The notes beneath the pieces were generated by a model. The model was given only the letters and a program-made list of their open reading frames with translations. It was not told the DNA's origin and ran no database searches. Shown piece by piece: positions 46,185 through 58,833 of a DNA stretch of 64,000 nt; the first letter of the stretch is position 1, and each line of letters opens with the position of its first letter. The position numbers and the translations under genes were made by a program. The DNA comes from Lonicera japonica. Its lineage: Eukaryota; Streptophyta; Magnoliopsida; Dipsacales; Caprifoliaceae. The stretch is taken from assembly GCA_021464415.1 (NCBI GenBank), contig CM038465.1, forward strand, positions 79,518,919-79,582,918, in the 5' to 3' direction.

Positions 46185-49100
46185 GCACTTATAAATTCAT
46201 CTGTATAAGCTAACCCCTATATGGTACTACTACAGGCTAGTTAGCTAATTTCCTTAGACTTGCAGTGGAGTTATAACTTCTCTCTCTCTCTGCCAAATTA
46301 ATTGTTACCTCATCGATCAACTTTAACAATTTGTAGTATATTGAAATATACGTTAAATATATACGTATCTTTATATTTACACTGATTTTACAACATTGGA
46401 GTTGAACCCAACTCTATCGTAGTTTTTGAGACATAATTATATTATATACATTGAGTGTGACTTTGACATGATAATGCATCATGTAAACTTATCAAAAGTC
46501 AATTATTTCATTAGAGATTCACATGAGAGTCAAATTTAGTAAGAAATATATATATATATATAAGACTTCTATTAGTACTTTTATTTAAACATGCAGATTG
46601 AAATGCATGCATATATTGACTAGCAGCAACTTATGACTAGCTTTAACCTATTTGTCCGCTAGCTTCTTTAGTAAAATGTTTTATTTTATTTTTTTATGAA
46701 ATTATTTATTGTTTATTTCTAGAAACAATCTTCTTAATTTGTGGCATATAATACCAATATTCCTTTCATTAAGGCCTAGGCCTATGCTAACCAAGTATAT
46801 TTAATTATTATATTCATTTCATTTATATACGAAACTACTGAATACTGATGATGGATCAGTGTTATTTAAGAAGATGGTCGATGCAAATGTGGCGATGACA
46901 AATAAGGCCATGGTTATGAGTATGGATATGGATATGGATCGCATACATAGATGATACAGGGAGAGTTTTGTCGTGGTTGATGATGGATTGATGAGACGCT
47001 TCTTGTAGGAAAATCTAGTTGCAGTGTCTTTCAAAGAGGTAGTTGGGAAAAATTTCAGGGACAATCAATAGGCCCCCCCCCAACCCCTTACCTTGAATAA
47101 TATTTTTGAATTCGTTTTTTAGAGCTGCAATTCTCGAACCTGCCAAGAGGGCACCCTTTGTTATTTATGTCTTCTGTAAAATCTCCAAATTATTATTATT
47201 TGAACCGTGGACATGTTCTCGATCTTGGTCAATGCGTGGCATTAATTGCTTGCTCTTTTAAAAAATCAATAGTAGCTAGGTACTTGTAAGTTATGATATC
47301 TGAGATAATCGGTCACTTGTAAGTAGTAGTGTTGTAATTATTAATTCATTTCAATTTGCTAGCTAGCTTGGTCTGTTTTAACGATCAATTCTTTATTCCT
47401 TAATTACCAAGAGAGTTGCCAAGCCTCAATGGCTACCAACCGGCAGTGGTTCATTCTGCTGCTCATATATATATAGTATTTTGAGTGTTCGAAAAATTGT
47501 TTTATGTCGATCATTATTTTATTTTCTAAGGAAAACCCCTTCAAATCCTCAATTAGGGGGGTATAGTGTGTCCTTTTACCCAAATTAAATACCGTGGGCA
47601 TGAATTAGTCCAAAATTGAAATCTCCGGCCATATTAAAGTTTTAACTTACAGAAAATGGTAATAAAAAAAAATGATACAAAGTGGGAGGATATTAGTAAA
47701 TAGTAACAATCAACGACAAGCTCTGTTTTAGTGGCTTGACTATCATTGGATTCAAGCTCTAGGGTCAACTTAGAATTATACGGGTCGATTCCCTGTAGTA
47801 ACAAAACAATTATAGCCAGCGACATGCTTAGATCTGCCAATGAAGATTAATTAAGTTGTGCAAAAACTAATCGAAACACGTTATAACATAGGCCAAAAAA
47901 GATAAAAAAATAACAGCCAAACAAAGGGACAACTCACACTAGTGTGGCCGTGTTACCAAAAAGTCTTAATTTGATTTGTTGGGGTGGGGGGGTTTGTTTG
48001 TTGTTCATTTGTTCTTGTGTCATTCATCTGGACAGGCTTTACATCCATCCACATGCATATCCCCAAATATATATAGATATATATATATGGGAAAATATGA
48101 CCAAATCAAATTCATGTCCCCGTAGGGGCACCATTTGATTTACACTTTGATTGTGGTTCCAAAGGGAACAGACCCAACAGAATATCATGGTCACTGCCCT
48201 ACTCCCCCTTTATACGCTTAATTGGCCCCTCCTTATGCCCCGGCCGGCCCCATCTTCCTCTTTCATGGATCTCTCGCTCTCTCTTTCCTTTAGTATATTG
48301 AGTGAGATTCTCTTCCTTATTCTTACTTCTTTTACTTTTACTTTTAAACCACTTGAATGCACAATGAGTGATTTTTTTTTTTTTAAATAATAATAATAAA
48401 AAAAGAAAGGTACAGGACTCTTCTTTTTTATTTCATATAATTATGAAATCCTTCTCACCTCGAATGAGTGTCGAATCTAGAAACTCTTTGAATCCGAGTT
48501 TGCACCTTTATTATTATTAGAATAACACAATTGTAAGTGAGTGAGTTATTATTTCTTAAGAGATTCAACTCAAAAGTATTGTATTATTCTCTCAAATTTA
48601 AGTTTTTCTCGTTTAGAGTATACATTTCTTAGAAGTTGTTCCAAATTAAAATATATTTTTTAACATAATTAAAGTATTTAAAAGAAAATGTGAAACTCAT
48701 TAATAAAATTCTTAGTCTTGGGACAGAGGAGAATAGTATGTAATTATTTAAGCTGTCTAACATTCATAATTAATCAACCTCAAATACAAATCATAGGGTG
48801 AAACGCAGCGATAAGATTGCTAACAAATCTTGTTCAATTCCCCCCCAACCTACTCTCCTCCACCTATCCCAAATCGAATCTCAGAATGAAATAAAATTGT
48901 AAAAGGAAAAATCTCTTCCTCCCCCCTCTTCTTCAGTAATTTTGTGACTCAAATCCATCTATTCATACGAGTCAGGGAGTGTGGGATGTTGTTGTCTAAC
49001 GCCTAGGGTTTCTGACTGTGACGTCATACTCTCTACACAGAAATGGGACCAACCCAAAGTCCCTCAGGACAAAGTGGGTTTGGAGGCATCCCAAGTTTCA

Positions 49101-49560
49101 ATTATTGTGTATGTATGTGCCCTGTGCACACACATATATATATCTTTTGACAATTCAAATTTTCTTCTTACGTAATATTAAGTATTATTTGTGTCGAACA
49201 AAGCGACGATATAAAAATTATTAATAATTATAAAATAATAATAAAAAAAATACTCAATATCTAAGTAGTTGTAATTCAAAATATATATTAAAAAAACTGT
49301 ATATGCCATAAATCACACTAGAACAAGCCAAGTTTTTTCAAAATCCACATAAATGAGCTATTATAGATAAAGATTGCTACTGGTCTAACCGTAAAGCTGG
49401 AGAAGAGGGGAGGCTAAAGCCAAACACAAGATAGCAAGAGATATATTTGACCTGACTGGATTGAGTTGGGGGTGGGAGGGAGGGGGAGGGGGGGGGGGGC
49501 TAAAGTTGTACGTGAATTACCAAAAGATATATTTGACCCGACTAGATTAAGGTGACTTTC
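45005..49560. other. Long gene-poor spacer
   Basis: Many (TA)n and (CT)n runs (45170-45250, 46152-46184) and CATCT repeats (46108-46128). I see no supported gene. Confidence 0.45.
46819..47064 (-). CDS. Small hypothetical ORF, 81 residues, one hydrophobic segment
   Basis: MSLKFFPTTSLKDTATRFSY leads to a hydrophobic stretch (ISILITMALFVIATFASTIF) near residues 46-65 and a Ser/Phe-rich tail. Its base composition is less AT-skewed than the surroundings, which is the only reason to list it. It could be a small membrane peptide, a gene fragment or chance. No family is recognised. Confidence 0.2.
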   Translation of the reverse strand: MSLKFFPTTSLKDTATRFSYKKRLINPSSTTTKLSLYHLCMRSISISILITMALFVIATFASTIFLNNTDPSSVFSSFVYK

Positions 49561-49574
49561 AATCAAAAAACTCG

Positions 49575-50050
49575 ACTCTACCTCCATTTCACCACATCAT
49601 TAAGGTCGGTTGAGTTATTTTGTCATAATCATTCGCCAAAATATACAAAAATAAATATTTTGAAAAGTAATGAGCTTTTTTTTTATTATTGTAAACAAAT
49701 GATACCATTAGTAGTAACAATAGTTTATAAAAGTAATGTGCTTATGTATATATATAATTACTTAAGTAGGTAAAAGATTAAACAATTTTTTTTATATAAA
49801 TTAAAGTAAAACTTGGGCTATTTCCCATCCTTAATCATTCACCGTATAAACAAAAATAAATATTTCTGAAAAAATTGATGTACCCTATTATTGTTACAAC
49901 AATATCAAATATTTATGAAAATTTAATTATAAACATATGTTACCATTGGTAGTGTAAAGTAATTTTTTTTTTAAAAAAATAAATAAAAAGAAAAGCCAAT
50001 TAAGTTTGTAAAAGATCAAATAAAAATAAATTTTTTTATTTTTAAGCTAA
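49575..50050 (-). repeat. Dispersed tandem repeat family, copy A
   Basis: Two units about 207 bp apart (ATCATTCGCCAAAATATACA near 49627; ATCATTCACCGTATAAACAA near 49835) with ATACCATTAGTAGTAACAA and TTACCATTGGTAGTGTAA. The same sequences occur inverted at 62150-62700. Confidence 0.7.
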
Positions 50051-50449
50051 AGAAAGAATTATGTTGCAACTATATTTGAAACAGATAAATTGTGTGATAT
50101 TATATGGAAAAAAAATATTTAGAAAGAGAAAAAGTGAGTTACAATAGTTTTTCTTGATTTTTTTTTCTTTTACACATAACTCTATAAATAATCATAATGA
50201 ATTTTATTATATATATATATATATATATCGATATGTATATTTCAAATATACAATTTTTTATAATTTATAATTTTTATATTTAAAGTTAAATGTATTTTAA
50301 ATTTTAAAAAGAAGATAATGGGAGAGAAAAGTGAGTGAGGGAGAGAGAGAGAGAGAGAGAAAAGATTGGTGGAATAAGATGTGCGGGGAATTTTGGACAA
50401 AGTATGGATTCAGAGTGTTCAATTTAAGTAAGATAAATATATTTTTTTA

Positions 50450-50915
50450 AGTAAAAGAAAATCTCCTAAATATAATTAATATCAAAAGAAACTACCAAGC
50501 CTTTGGCAAAGGGCTAAAGAACAGTAAAACAAGAAAATCAAAATAAAAAAAGAATTTTTTGTAGCAGATAGATTTATGGTTCTCTCTCTTTGAACCGTCC
50601 GTTGTCAATCTTGCAAAGAAGGATAAATATAATAAAACTATTGTTAACATCAAAAGGAAACCCCCTAAATATTATTATTAATATCAAAACAAACTACCAA
50701 GCCTCCATCAAAGGGCTAAAGAAAACTAAAACAAGAAAATGAAATGAAAATAAAAAGGATCATTTGTAGCAGACAGATTTATGGTTATCTCTCTTCGACT
50801 GTCGATTGCCGCTCTTGCAAAAAAAGATAAATATAATAAAATTATTGTACCTTTCTTTAAACCGTCGCTCTTGTGAAATAGGATAAATATAATAAAACTA
50901 TTTGTACCGATATAT
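50450..50915. repeat. About 190-bp direct repeat, two and a half units
   Basis: AAACTACCAAGCCT(T/C)...CAAAGGGCTAAAGAA occurs at 50489 and 50692; GTAGCAGA(T/C)AGATTTATGGTT at 50562 and 50767; GATAAATATAATAAAA(C/T)TATT at 50621, 50826 and 50881. No coding sequence. Confidence 0.8.
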
Positions 50916-53010
50916 GCAATGGTTGTCTTTGTATGATAAAATCACGGTTGGTTATGATAAACTATAATATGACTAGGTTCAACAAAGTTCGTATCACAAA
51001 CCCCCTTTTTTTTTTTTTTGTTTGACTACTAAACAGACTTTAATACTCCCTTTGACTCCTAAATGAAAAATAGTAAACTTGAAGTCTACAGATCGATCAA
51101 TATAAATATAATTTTTTTTTACTATCATACGATTGTGGCATGAGGTAGAGGGAAGTTTTCATTGTAGATGTTGTAATGTATATATATATATCAATTGTCA
51201 ATATATGATTGGCCGATATTTTCCAAATTAACCGAAACTTGATACCAAAAACATTAATTGGTCATGTATAGCGGATGTCAGAGCTGATAAATATGATAAT
51301 CGTATCTATACGAATACAATCACGTACGTAGGGGCATTGAGTTAATATTTACTTTACCATTAAGTCTAATGTACTCCTTAAACATCTACACCATACGATA
51401 GATCAAGTGCATTGAATATTCTTTCATGTTAACGCAGTCTTGTTTGATAACTACTCTTTTACATATAACACAATTTTATTTTTTTGAACAATTACATATA
51501 ACACAATTTGCCCTATGTGATTTGTGTCTTTCTCAATTAAAAAACAAAGAAAATTATTTAAAACTCACAATATTCACAATGCATTATTTCACACATCTGG
51601 ACTACCTTAGAGCTCAAATGTTTAAAAGTTTGATTAATTATTTACAAATGCACCTATGTTTAAGCCCAGCTACTCCCGTCGTAAACCATGTCATATAACT
51701 AAGTTTGTAGCTACTCGAAGATCAGCAATTTAGAATTGTCGTTAATAATGATTTAATAGTTTCAATTTTGTATGGGAAGTTGGACACCAAATAGTCCTTT
51801 GTCTTCTGTTTTGAAAATAAGTATATTTTGTATTATTGTGAACATTTTCAATTAGAAGTGTGCTCTTACATGACATAGTAATCAAGATATTTTCATACAA
51901 GTTTTGTCTTAAGAGCAAGTTAACAATGTAATTTGGGATTGTCTTCAGAGCAAGTTGACAGTGTAATTTGTCCATAGGTGATGATGAGGTGATCGAGATG
52001 AGGCATCAAGTGAGGATCTATGTTTTTTTTTTTTTGAAAGTAGATTAACTAACTATTTAATTAAATTGGATATAACTTAAAAATTGACATATTATATTCA
52101 TTTTTTTTTAAAAAAAAAGGGTACTGAGTTGGTGGAGCTGGAGGCCCCTTGAAGACAATAAACATCAATATATGGTATGTATGTCATGCATGTCTAGTCA
52201 CACGGCATGCATGAGGTAGCCATGCCATAAGAGACATACATTATGAAGCAGTACAAAACATGCCTGAATTTGCGGTTAAGACCCTAGGGGAGGGGGGGTC
52301 TAAGAGTGGCAATAAATGATATATAGGAGTAACTGAAAACAGGTGGGTCGTCTATATATATATATATATATGTATCTTCTAATGGCTTTGACCGTAAAAT
52401 TTTATATGAGGCTTATTTTTTGAAAATGAAAAATTTAGAAGAATATATTAATATATGTAGAAGTAGGGCTGTCCAGTTGTTGGGGTGTTTCCTATCATAT
52501 ATATATATATATATATATAAAGTTAGGGGTTTCAAATTTGACCAAAGCTAGGTAGGGAGTGTTGTTTCAGTTTTCACTGAAAATGTAGTACATTCCTGTT
52601 ACACTGTCCACCGATTAATGTAAACGTCTGCCATTTGGTTTTCCTACAGTATGTGATAGAAATTTAACCACTACCATTAATTATCATCGTCATCATTATT
52701 ATTATTTTTATCGGCTAGCTAGATTATTGCCATATACAAAACAGATCCATCTCAGTGTAATGCCAAAACAATCATCTACATTGATTTCCCAACATTCAAA
52801 ATGTTGTGTTTTTTTCAGATGGTTTATTTACCACTTTTTTTTTTCAAATCTTTTTTACTTTTTCTATGATAGTTAAATCTTTCTTCCACTCCTCATTAAT
52901 TAATTAATTAATTAATTGTTTTAATTTGACAAGACCTCTCATTAATCCAAGGCAAGTCTTTAGCTTTTCTTTTATCTTTTTATTGGGATTGAATCTCTAA
53001 AGTTCCTTAA
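50916..53010. other. AT-rich spacer
   Basis: No gene. Simple repeats include (TA)n at 52353-52372 and 52497-52518, and (TTAA)n near 52892-52917. Confidence 0.5.
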
Positions 53011-53019
53011 TAGATTGTA

Positions 53020-53142
53020 GGGATTATTATTAATACACATTATTTTATTTTTTAATATTTTATAAGTATATTTTTTTTCTAATATTTAAATTTAAATTTA
53101 AAATTAATTAATATTAATTTAAAAAACACTACATTCTTACCA

Positions 53143-53187
<45 letters not shown>

Positions 53188-53993
53188 AATTCAAAAAAAA
53201 AATCACTCCACACACTTTACAAATCTCATCTCCAATTTTCTTCTTCTAACTTCTTCTTTCCCGATCTAATCGTTCCCTATCTTTTTCTCTCAACTTTTTT
53301 GTTATCGGTTAAGAAGAAAGTATTACCACTTGCTATTAACATGAAACTATCAAATCTGTTTGCTAGGAAGAATAAATAAGATTTTTTAATTTGGCCGATG
53401 CACACGCATGCCAAAACAGAGCTCCACCATGGATGAAAGTATACTCGTGATGTTCATTATACTCGTCCCAAAAGAACCAAGTAAAGCACGTCATTCGGTC
53501 CTTACGAACCGAGTATAATTGAAAAAAATGACCCAAAGCCTAACTCGGTTCCTTTTGGACGAGTATGATGATCAACACTCAAACATTCTTCCTGTTTTGT
53601 TTGTTTTTTTTTGCTTGTACCCAATAATTTATAAATGAAAGGAAACACAAAGGCATAACAAAAAAATAAATATTCTACTTCTTTTAAAAAGGGACAATGA
53701 TTTGGATGGTGGTGGTGGTGGCAGTAACAGTAGAGACGGAGGGGAATGAAGAAGTTCTTTTGGAGATAGATGATGATTTGGATGGTGGTGGTGGTGGTTG
53801 CAGTTGCGGCGATAGTGGTGGTGGTGAAGAAGAAGAAGAAGAAGAAGAAGAAGAAGAATTAATTTGGATTTAAGTGATTTAGAGTTATTAACTAATAATT
53901 AAACAAAAAAAGTGGTTCGTGTCAATAGAATAATATACCTTTTTTTAAAATGAGTGTTAGAGAGTGAATTAATGTGTGTCTATAACAGCCCCT
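53020..53993. mobile_element. Foldback MULE with perfect 9-bp TSD TAGATTGTA
   Basis: Exact TAGATTGTA copies flank it (53011-53019 and 53994-54002). The ends GGGATTATTATTAATACACA and, inverted, AGGGGCTGTTATAGACACAC align loosely and both run into CATTA. The interior holds a (TC)n run (53147-53185), an inverted pair with ACTCGTCC...AAAGAACC / GGTTCC...GGACGAGT (53452-53580), and a 73-bp direct duplication (GATTTGGATGGTGGTGGTGG at 53699 and 53772) followed by (GAA)n. No transposase. Confidence 0.82.
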
Positions 53994-54002
53994 TAGATTG
54001 TA

Positions 54003-55689
54003 TTGGTACAGTTTGACAAATCGTCACCTTATATATAGAATTAACGAACTAGATCTTGCCATATCATTGCTCAATTAAGATACTATTGTGTCATTTTCTT
54101 AAATCCCACCATAACGGTGTCTTTTTCCTTTTTTCTGCCTTTCTTTATCTCTTTCTGTTCATATTATGCCATCTCTGCCATCGTCTTTCTTCAATCATTA
54201 TTTAACTTACAATCCAGAATCATCCAACCCTTAAGTAACGACATTGTCACCAGAATCTTGTCTATCACTACACCGGAGATCGAAAAAAGGTTATTAATAA
54301 TTGTGTTTTTTCAAATATGGTCACTGGTGACCCAACAACTAGGTCAAGCCTTTTTTATATCTCTTTCTTTCTCCCCCCATTTATCTATATTAAAGATACA
54401 GATAATTAGATCTAAACTTAACAAATTTTCTTTTTTTGAGTTCTTAAACATTGGGCATTACCATTAATGGACTTTTCAATGACTTGGGAATTAAAGAGCG
54501 AGATGATGATTTAATTGTTTTCATAGCCAAGTCTTCATCGTTTGCTCAACATCACAGGTTAAAAACAATGGTTATCATGGTTATTGAACATAAGTGAAGG
54601 TTATGCTTGTGCAATAAGGAGTGGTCTTGAGAATTTTGTTTATGTAGATTATTTGCTTTTTACATTAGTTTTGGGGTTTTGATATTTTGAAGAAATAAAG
54701 GCTAAGAGAATAATGGTGATTATAGAGACAGAAACATTGGGAGAAAGGAAACACCGTTATCAATTGTTAGAAGTAAACGACACAGTTTTGATTATCCTTT
54801 TACTTGAGTAGTGATGTGGTGAGATCTAGTCCATTCATTTTGAATAAAAATTCAAAATGAATTTCCTAACTGTACCTGTAGGGAAATTTAGAGGATCCAA
54901 TCCCCTTTTTACTATGGTATATTCACGCCATTTGGCATAGTAACATAAATAAAATATGGTAATAGAATAAAAAATAATAAAGTGTAACCAATTTAAATTG
55001 GCAAATTTCAAAAAGTCTATATTGAACAACTGAAACATATATTCAATTTTCATGCTAAAATAAACAAAATTGAATCGCATTGTTTTAATTTTTTTATAAG
55101 CACTTAATAAAGTACTTGTTTAACAAATTAAATTCAACGCCAGATGTGAAAAAAATTCAATTGTGTTGATCAATAAGATTTAAAATTTAAATGGTCTACA
55201 AAATTGGTCTAATGCATTGTGAATACACAGGTTGAGATGACCAATAATATACAAACACATAAAGCACGTCTTTAAATGTTACTCAATAATTTTTTTTGAT
55301 ATTTTTTACATGATTATATAGTCACGGTGGATCTTGTTTAATTGTTATTGATTAGTAGAATTTAAATATATAAATTTTATTACAATTCTAACTTTTTTAT
55401 TTAAAGTTGTGGCATTTAAATTATAAACAAAGTTATTAGTGTGTGAGTGCTTTATTATTGATTTGACGTCTTGATATATGTATAAAACTCGACTAATGGT
55501 ATACAATCAAGAGATACCATAACATATGTATTTGTAACAATTGTAATCTTATATTTTTTGAGAAATTTTTTGGTGAAGGACGTTTTATAATATAGATATA
55601 CAAGTCATGCACCTACTATCAAAGACGTTTTATAATATAGACACTAAAAATATTTTTCCCCAAACTTATTAATTAAGATGTTGTGAATA
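54003..55689. other. AT-rich spacer
   Basis: No recognisable gene. The ORF at 54117-54467 is hydrophobic and T-rich on the coding strand, as expected by chance. Confidence 0.45.
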
Positions 55690-56300
55690 TTTTCTGATAA
55701 AATTCGTTTGCCGCAAAATTGTAGCGAAAATTTGCAAACTTCTCTACGAAATAGCAGAAAAATATAATGCATATTTTTTCAAATTTTCAGAGATTTTTTT
55801 TTACGTTTTGCAGTGAAATTTGCATTCAATGAATTCGCTCCGCAAAAGTTAGTTCGTGGCAAAATTGCAGAAAAATATAATATAGATTTCTTCAAATTTT
55901 TGTTTTTTTTTTGTTTTATTTATTTTTTGCAGTGAATTTTCTCTGCAAAAATTAATTTGTGTAAAACTTGAAGCGAAATTTTGCAAATTTCTCTGCAAAA
56001 TTGTAAAAAAATATAATATAGATTTCTTCAAATTTCCAGTGATTTTTTTCTTTTATTAATTTTTTTTATAGTGAATTTTCTTTGCAAAAATTATTTTGTG
56101 AAAAAATTGTAATGAAATTCTCTGCAAAATTGCAGAAAATATAATATAGATTTCTTCAAATTTCTAGTGAATTTTGTTTATTAGTGAATTAAAAAGTAGA
56201 ATATTTTAAAAAATAAATTCAACAGGACAAATATACATTTATACAAAATGCAGTGAAAGTTGCAAAGTCTTCCGTAAAGTTGTAAAATTATTTATTTTGT
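55690..56300. repeat. Degenerate tandem repeat with TGCAGAAAAATATAATATAG
   Basis: At least four units containing (AT)TGCAGAAAAATATAATATAG, ATTTCTTCAAATTT, GCAGTGAA(A/T)TTT and CTCTGCAAAA(T/A)T, with spacing of roughly 120-150 bp. It carries no ORF of interest. Confidence 0.75.
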
Positions 56301-58833
56301 AAGACATTTTACTAGCGAATTATTATGGTCTAAAAGAATGAGTTGGAATGATGAAATGGAATATTTATCAAAATAAATAGATTAATCTGCACTTAAAATT
56401 TGAAATATTTTCTAAAAAAAAAATTAGCTTATTTTCAGTAATTCCCTTTCAAATAACTTATTTTTGGTAATTACTGTTGATTCATTCTATGGTAATAAGG
56501 TCACAAAAAATATACTTGTGTTTTTCATGTCCTTATCATAGCAAAAGATTTTTAACTTGGATCTTTCTTGAATTTTTGACAGTTTAAGGGATTTTTGACC
56601 AAATCACCCGGTTAATATTTTGCTTCTTTTTATTTGTGTAATTTTCGCCGATTATATTGAGGCTCAATGTATACCTCTCCTTAATTAAATTAATTTTCGG
56701 CTTAGTCCCTCCGTGAATAGTGTGGTCCAATCTACTCAACATTTAACAAAATATTGTACCGATTATGACAATGTCGAAGCAATTTATGCTATTGCCAAAA
56801 CTAACTTAAATAATTTTTTTAAAACTTAAAACTAAATTAGATTTGATGCACTTGTTTGTAGCAAGTTCACATGTGCACTAAGTAATTTCTTCGTCTCAAT
56901 TTTTTAATTCATTGGACTTTTTGAAATTTTTTTTTAAAATAAAAGTTTAGTTTCTATTTATATACATAATTAATGTATTAAATAAATTATGCTCTTAATT
57001 AACCACATATTAAATTAGTGTATTATTTAAAAAGAGTAAAAATAAAACATGAACTTTTTAAATTTCAGTTTCTAAGAATATATTTAACGATGATGAGATA
57101 AGATAAAAGGGAATTAGAAAAGTGGGTTTATTGACTATGACTAACATCCAGAAATAGTCTGAAAAGTGTGTATACATACATGATAAAAAGGATCCTAAAA
57201 TAGATAAAAAGAACATCCAGTAAAAAAGATCACTAAAACTAGATCGAACTTAAGTGCCATCTTCAAACTGTGGTTATTAGTTAGTTAGTTAGTAGCCATG
57301 AATATATATATATACATGAATCATGAGGTCCATATATATATATATATATCTTTACAAAAAGGCTGGCATGGTGTTTTTGGTTTGTCTTTTTCCGGCCAGT
57401 TTCCCCCCTATATATCTCTTCTATCATTTATTTGGTAAAGCCACTGTTAAAAAGTATATCACAACACATGCCCTTTCAAAAATATATAATAATGTAATTT
57501 TTATTTTTTTTTAAATGTCACATTTGTTTTTTTTTTTTTTATCACTCAAAATCATAGGATCCTAAATATTTTATTAGTGTCGCATATCTTACTAAGATGC
57601 TCTTAAACGCACTATATATAATATAAACAGTTTTAATTTGTTTTGATATATATCGCAACTATTGCATTTGCACATGTAGATAAAAAAGCTGGCCCCTTAT
57701 TTCAATACTCCTAAAATATATATATATATACATTTGGTTAATTTAAAGATGAGAAAATTAACTATGGTATGATGGAGATGGCGGGGTATGTTATTTAGTT
57801 TGGGTTGTTGACAGGATTGTTATGTCAAGCATCAAAGCCCTCATTTTCAGCCTTGAAAAGAAAGGTCACAAGGCCAAGTCCGAGCTAGGCAGACATTACA
57901 TTATAGTATTTCTTTTCAATGTTTGAGAGTGACAGACACCCTTAGCTTCAACCCCACCCCCTCAAATTACATACATACATATTCATATTTACAGTTTGAA
58001 CAGAAAGAAGAATTCACTCACTCCCACACGTGTGAACGCATGTTGTGGGATTTGTCACTAAGAGAAGCCTAAAAACCTAACTTTATAATAATAACAACCA
58101 ACTTTTTGAAACGCTCTTTATTATTAATACAAAACTTAAAATATATTTTTATTTTATTAATTTTTTGAGTTACTTTCTGTTTTTTAACATTTTTAACGAA
58201 ACGAAGCAATTGAAACAGTGAAAACTGAGAGTAACTCAAATAATTAATAAAATAAAAGAGTATCTTGAATTTTACATTAACAATGAGAGTAGCTCAAAAA
58301 ATTCCTAATAATAATCAATCACTCAAAACTACGTTTGTTTCACATTGAGGATTGAATATATTTTTTTACGAATTTAATTTCAGTGTCAAATATTAAATTA
58401 TTATTTTTTTAAAATATAATCAATGTATATAATAACACAAAAATAAATAAATTTTATTTTTAAGCATTAATTATGTTAAAATTAACATCTTTCAAAAAGT
58501 TATAAGAAAGTGACCTTTAGATTTACAATAGAAAAAGTATATAATAGTAAAAAAAACAGAGAAGTAGCTATATCATCATCATTATCATCATATATGTCAC
58601 TGAGCCCATAGAGAGGTTTCTGTTAGAAACACTTTTGCTGTTTCAAGTTTTTCCTTCCCACTGCAATTCTACTTCCTTTATCCTTCTCCCTCTTTCTTAA
58701 ATTTAATATTTGGGTTCCAAAAAGATGTTTATTTATATACAAGTTCCCTTTTTCTTCATGAAGATGACTTATTAACAGTTCCATTAAATCAAAATAAGTA
58801 TATCTGTCTGTCAGGCCCCTCGGTGATCAAAGC
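56301..58833. other. MYB upstream region
   Basis: AT-rich, with (TA)n runs at 57305-57348 and T/A runs. The last few hundred bases should hold the promoter and leader of the MYB gene. A TTTATATA near 58730-58737, about 100 bp before the ATG, is a candidate TATA box. Confidence 0.4.

Noticed and set aside
53700..53865. Glycine/acid-rich coding possibility at GGTGGT and GAAGAA repeats
   Set aside because: Trinucleotide repeats lie inside a non-autonomous foldback MULE, with no sustained reading frame.
54117..54467. 116-residue hydrophobic ORF
   Set aside because: Phe/Leu/Ile content reflects T-rich DNA; no recognisable motif.
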